Positions 60,783 through 64,000 of a stretch of DNA of 64,000 bases are shown one piece after another. The stretch comes from Amorphochlora amoebiformis (taxonomy: Eukaryota > Cercozoa > Chlorarachniophyceae), in contig BAAHQB010000042.1 in the NCBI GenBank assembly GCA_054601695.1, positions 868,001-932,000 of the forward strand. The letters run 5' to 3'. A model generated the notes under the pieces. The model ran no database searches and was not told the DNA's origin. It saw only the letters and a program-made list of their open reading frames with translations. The position numbers were made by a program, and so were the translations under genes. How positions within the stretch are numbered: the first letter of the stretch is position 1; the number at the start of each line of letters is the position of its first letter.

Positions 60783-60827
<45 letters not shown>

Positions 60828-60891
60828 GTGCACACAATAAGGGAATTCTCCGCGCGCTAAAAACAGCGATATGTCTATATATTATATATAT

Positions 60892-60958
<67 letters not shown>

Positions 60959-61097
60959 TACATATGCAAATGTGTATACATTTATCAATAAACTAGCAGT
61001 ATTGATAATATTTCTGTGTAAGTAATGATAATGACAATACTAACAATAATATTAATAATAATAATAGTTATAATTATTGATACACGTATATACATAT

Positions 61098-61148
<51 letters not shown>

Positions 61149-61149
61149 C

Positions 61150-61184
61150 CTGAAGTGTGACAAGCGCGGCGGAGTATTCGGGTC
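61150..61184 (-). CDS. Candidate 35-nt exon
   Basis: Good splice sites on the - strand (GGCTGCTAG acceptor, CAG|GTTATA donor) bound 35 nt of normal composition. Frames give DPNTPPRLSHF or PEYSAALVTLQ. The + strand could also be read (CDKRGGVFGS then stop). Unassigned. Confidence 0.25.
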
Positions 61185-61419
61185 CTAGCAGCCATATGTG
61201 AGGCAAGAGAGATACCCAAGCCAAAAAGCTTGAAATCGATATCAATAACACTCTATATTTTTTACCCTATATATATATATATATATATGTACAGATACTT
61301 TTGTGAATACATATATATGAAATTTTATACATAAATGTATCATGTATTACTTTATATATATATATATATATTTATACATACATATCATGTACTTATACAT
61401 ATACATATATATATATATA

Positions 61420-61466
<47 letters not shown>

Positions 61467-61562
61467 GATGGATATGTATATACATATATCGCCTAGTGTA
61501 TTTTACATTTCGAATTGCACAAAGACAGACATATACACATTAATACATACTATATACACACA

Positions 61563-61663
<101 letters not shown>

Positions 61664-61722
61664 ACATAAATATATATATATATATATATGTAATATATAT
61701 ATATATATATATAAATATATAC

Positions 61723-61754
61723 CCTGGGTAAATTGATAGAGTTGGTCCGCTCCC
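61723..61754 (-). CDS. Candidate 32-nt exon
   Basis: Acceptor CGACTCTAG and donor AGG|GTATAT on the - strand bound a 32-nt island ([10 protein letters not shown] or [11 protein letters not shown]). The + strand reading ([15 protein letters not shown]) lacks a GT donor. Unassigned. Confidence 0.25.
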
Positions 61755-61841
61755 CTAGAGTCGTTACAACAGATCCCAAAATACCCCTATATATATATAT
61801 TAAAATATATATATGGTATATATATATATATATATATATTG

Positions 61842-61902
61842 TTGGCCTTAAGAGGAAGGAATATGACAGTGCACAAAAAATACATATATATATATATGAA
61901 TG

Positions 61903-61938
<36 letters not shown>

Positions 61939-62001
61939 CACGTATGTATGTTTGTATGTATATGGGAAAGATGCATTGTTGAAAGAGTACGGCATGTGCA
62001 C

Positions 62002-62048
<47 letters not shown>

Positions 62049-62096
62049 ATATAAGTATGTATATATGTTTATGCGTATGTGTATATCCATATGTAC

Positions 62097-62137
<41 letters not shown>

Positions 62138-62205
62138 ATGTATACATACAAACATACATACATACATACATGTATGTTTATGTATTTATATATATATATA
62201 TATGC

Positions 62206-62266
<61 letters not shown>

Positions 62267-62312
62267 CATATCTGTGTGTCACTGTCATATTCCTTCCTGC
62301 TAATGCCAACTA
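61842..62312. repeat. Inverted repeat around GAAGGAATATGACAGTG
   Basis: + strand 61842-61880 (TTGGCCTTAAGAGGAAGGAA...) matches the reverse complement of 62270-62308 (TTGGCATTAGCAGGAAGGAA...) over about 36 bp, spacer about 390 bp of mostly (TA)n. Both read (K/S)RKEYDS in their own direction, so one may be an exon and the other an inverted copy. Confidence 0.75.
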
Positions 62313-62388
62313 TGTATATAAATACACTTATGATCTTAAATATATATCCATATATGCTGTATATATAATATATATATATATATATACG

Positions 62389-62422
<34 letters not shown>

Positions 62423-62429
62423 TATTTAT

Positions 62430-62660
62430 GACTGAGAGAAAGGGAGAAAGAGAAGCAATGCATTGAGAAAGAGGAGTATGAGACAGTCATACATATGTAG
62501 AGAGAGAGAGAGAGAGACAGAGAAAGAGTGAGAGCGAGAAATAGAGAGGAGAGAAGTAAGGGGAGAGAGAAAGATAGATAAATAAGAGAAAGTGAATAAG
62601 AGGGGGAGAGGGAGAGAACTGCAGGGAATGGATGAAAGAATAGAGAATATATATATATAT
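62430..62660 (+). repeat. Purine (GA)-rich tract
   Basis: AGAGAGA-rich run; followed at 62720-62770 by tandem GGTCGAGAGA units and an unresolved open frame (EMYPSLSSNISIHTLRVI). Confidence 0.8.
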
Positions 62661-62835
62661 ATATGTATATTAGAGTGAGTGTTTTCGTTTGTCAAAAGTG
62701 AAAGAGAAAGTAAGAAAGGTCAAGGGAGGTCGAGAGAGAGGTCGAGAGAGGTCGAGAGGTCGAGAGATGTACCCGTCTCTGAGTAGCAATATCAGTATCC
62801 ACACACTGCGTGTTATTGCATCCACAATGATACTG

Positions 62836-62875
<40 letters not shown>

Positions 62876-62938
62876 TAATATATATATGTATATATATGTA
62901 TATATATAGTATATATACCTGCATAGATATATATTCAT

Positions 62939-62999
<61 letters not shown>

Positions 63000-63143
63000 A
63001 TTATATTATTATGTGTAATAAATAGTGCATTATTCAAAACACGTTCCTGCATTACAGTATGTTGTTCATATCTATATATACAATATAAACCTAGATTTAT
63101 TGTAGTGTTAGTGTGAAATTCAGTACGGGTGGAGAGAGAGCGA

Positions 63144-63178
<35 letters not shown>

Positions 63179-63307
63179 TATACATTTATACATACATGTT
63201 TATATTATATATTACATATATATATTAAATATATATGTATGTATATATATCTATATGTATATTTATATACACATGTGTGTATATGTAATGTATATATTAA
63301 TATATAG

Positions 63308-63398
63308 GTGTATAGATGCTTATTTATGTGTACAATTACCGTATGGACGTCCTGGTAGACCTAAAAGACCTTATAAAAAATGTAGTGTATGTCAATAA
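63308..63398 (+). CDS. Candidate terminal exon, basic with Cys pair
   Basis: After an ATATATAG acceptor the frame reads CIDAYLCVQLPYGRPG, then RPKRPYKKCSVCQ and TAA. The GRPGRPKRP core resembles an AT-hook, and the final CSVC a zinc ligand pair. It could be the end of a nuclear protein or a mobile-element remnant; no upstream exon was joined. Confidence 0.35.
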
Positions 63399-63545
63399 TT
63401 CTATATGTATACCCACAAACAAACACACACACACATATATATATATATATATTTATATGTATATAAGTCCATATTAAATATATATTGTACTTATACATAC
63501 ATATATTTACATGCATAAATTTACATGTAAACATACCCCCGAAAT

Positions 63546-63592
63546 CCTGGAAAAGTGTATCCGGAACGCCACGCTGGGTTTAGAGACCGGTT
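63546..63592 (+). CDS. Candidate exon fragment
   Basis: A short open island reads EILEKCIRNATLGLETG up to a G|GTTAAA donor. Normal composition between (TA)n and a CT tract. No acceptor could be fixed; unassigned. Confidence 0.2.
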
Positions 63593-63599
63593 AAATCAC

Positions 63600-64000
63600 C
63601 GTCACTATCTCCACCCCCTCTTTTTCTCCCTCTCTCTCTGTACCCCTCCATCTATACCCTGTCTCTGTGTTCTCTCTCTCTCCGTACCTTCTGATATTTA
63701 CACTGTCTATGTATATCCTGTCTCTATATCTTCTGCCGTCTCTCTCCCTCGAACCCTCCTTACTCTCTCGTATCACCCTAATTCTCTCTCTCTCTCTCTC
63801 TCTGTCTCTCTCCCTCTCTCTCCCTCTCTACCTATCTCGCATTCTCACTCTCTCTCGCTTTCTCTCTTCCTCGCTCTCTAGTTCTGTCTCCCTCGCTGTC
63901 TCTTCTCCGTTTGCTGGTTACCACCTTGGATAACACAGTACGGGTGCTTTATCTCTCGCCTACTCCTCTACACTCTCTCTCTCGCTCGCTCTCTTCTCTC
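63600..64000 (+). repeat. Pyrimidine-rich tract to the window end
   Basis: CT-rich throughout except a short unique stretch at 63905-63955. Ser/Leu open frames here are low-complexity artefacts. Confidence 0.8.

Overview
The window is nuclear DNA of a eukaryote with many introns. It is extremely AT-rich: long (TA)n tracts fill most introns and some spacers, interrupted by islands of normal composition of 20-800 bp. Telomere-type TTAGGG/CCCTAA repeats occur internally. A calponin-homology (CH_2) flagellar-type protein and homologues of LZIC, WDR91, RP9 and NTHL1 suggest a flagellate-bearing protist or early-branching lineage; the species cannot be fixed from sequence alone. Nearly all long predicted ORFs are Tyr/Ile-rich readings of (TA)n or Ser/Leu- or Arg/Glu-rich readings of CT/GA tracts. 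The real genes had to be assembled exon by exon from splice sites, reading phase and recognisable protein families.

Layout: (1) 0.8-9.6 kb, + strand, C-terminal WD40 propeller of a WDR91-like gene, 5' part not found. (2) 10.2-11.0 kb, - strand, a compact PAS-domain gene. (3) 11.4-18.6 kb, + strand, a complete endonuclease III (NTH1/NTHL1) gene with about a dozen exons. (4) 18.6-20.4 kb, CTAG-rich spacer with a palindrome-rich minisatellite. (5) 20.4-23.9 kb, - strand exons of unrecognised protein(s) and a 24-bp palindromic satellite. (6) 24.2-30.4 kb, + strand, a complete eight-exon LZIC gene. (7) 30.9-45.3 kb, - strand, a long gene for a signal-anchored, glycosyltransferase-like protein whose 3' introns contain a large TTAGGG array. 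(8) 46.2-48.8 kb, - strand, a complete CH_2-domain (SPATA4-like) gene. (9) 49.9-53.6 kb, + strand, RP9 homologue (zinc-knuckle splicing-associated protein). (10) 54-64 kb, several exon islands on both strands whose genes I could not resolve.

Genes alternate in strand and often pair tail-to-tail or head-to-head; they do not form a pathway. NTH1 repairs oxidised bases, RP9 belongs with splicing, WDR91 with endosome maturation, the CH_2 protein with cilia, LZIC is a small helical protein.

Three features recur. Short introns (47-68 nt) lack (TA)n while most long introns carry at least one such tract. Sequences downstream of stop codons are unusually rich in CTAG. Short decayed copies of exon edges, including splice sites, sit in neighbouring introns ('exon-edge echoes'); this last pattern is the most likely undescribed phenomenon here.
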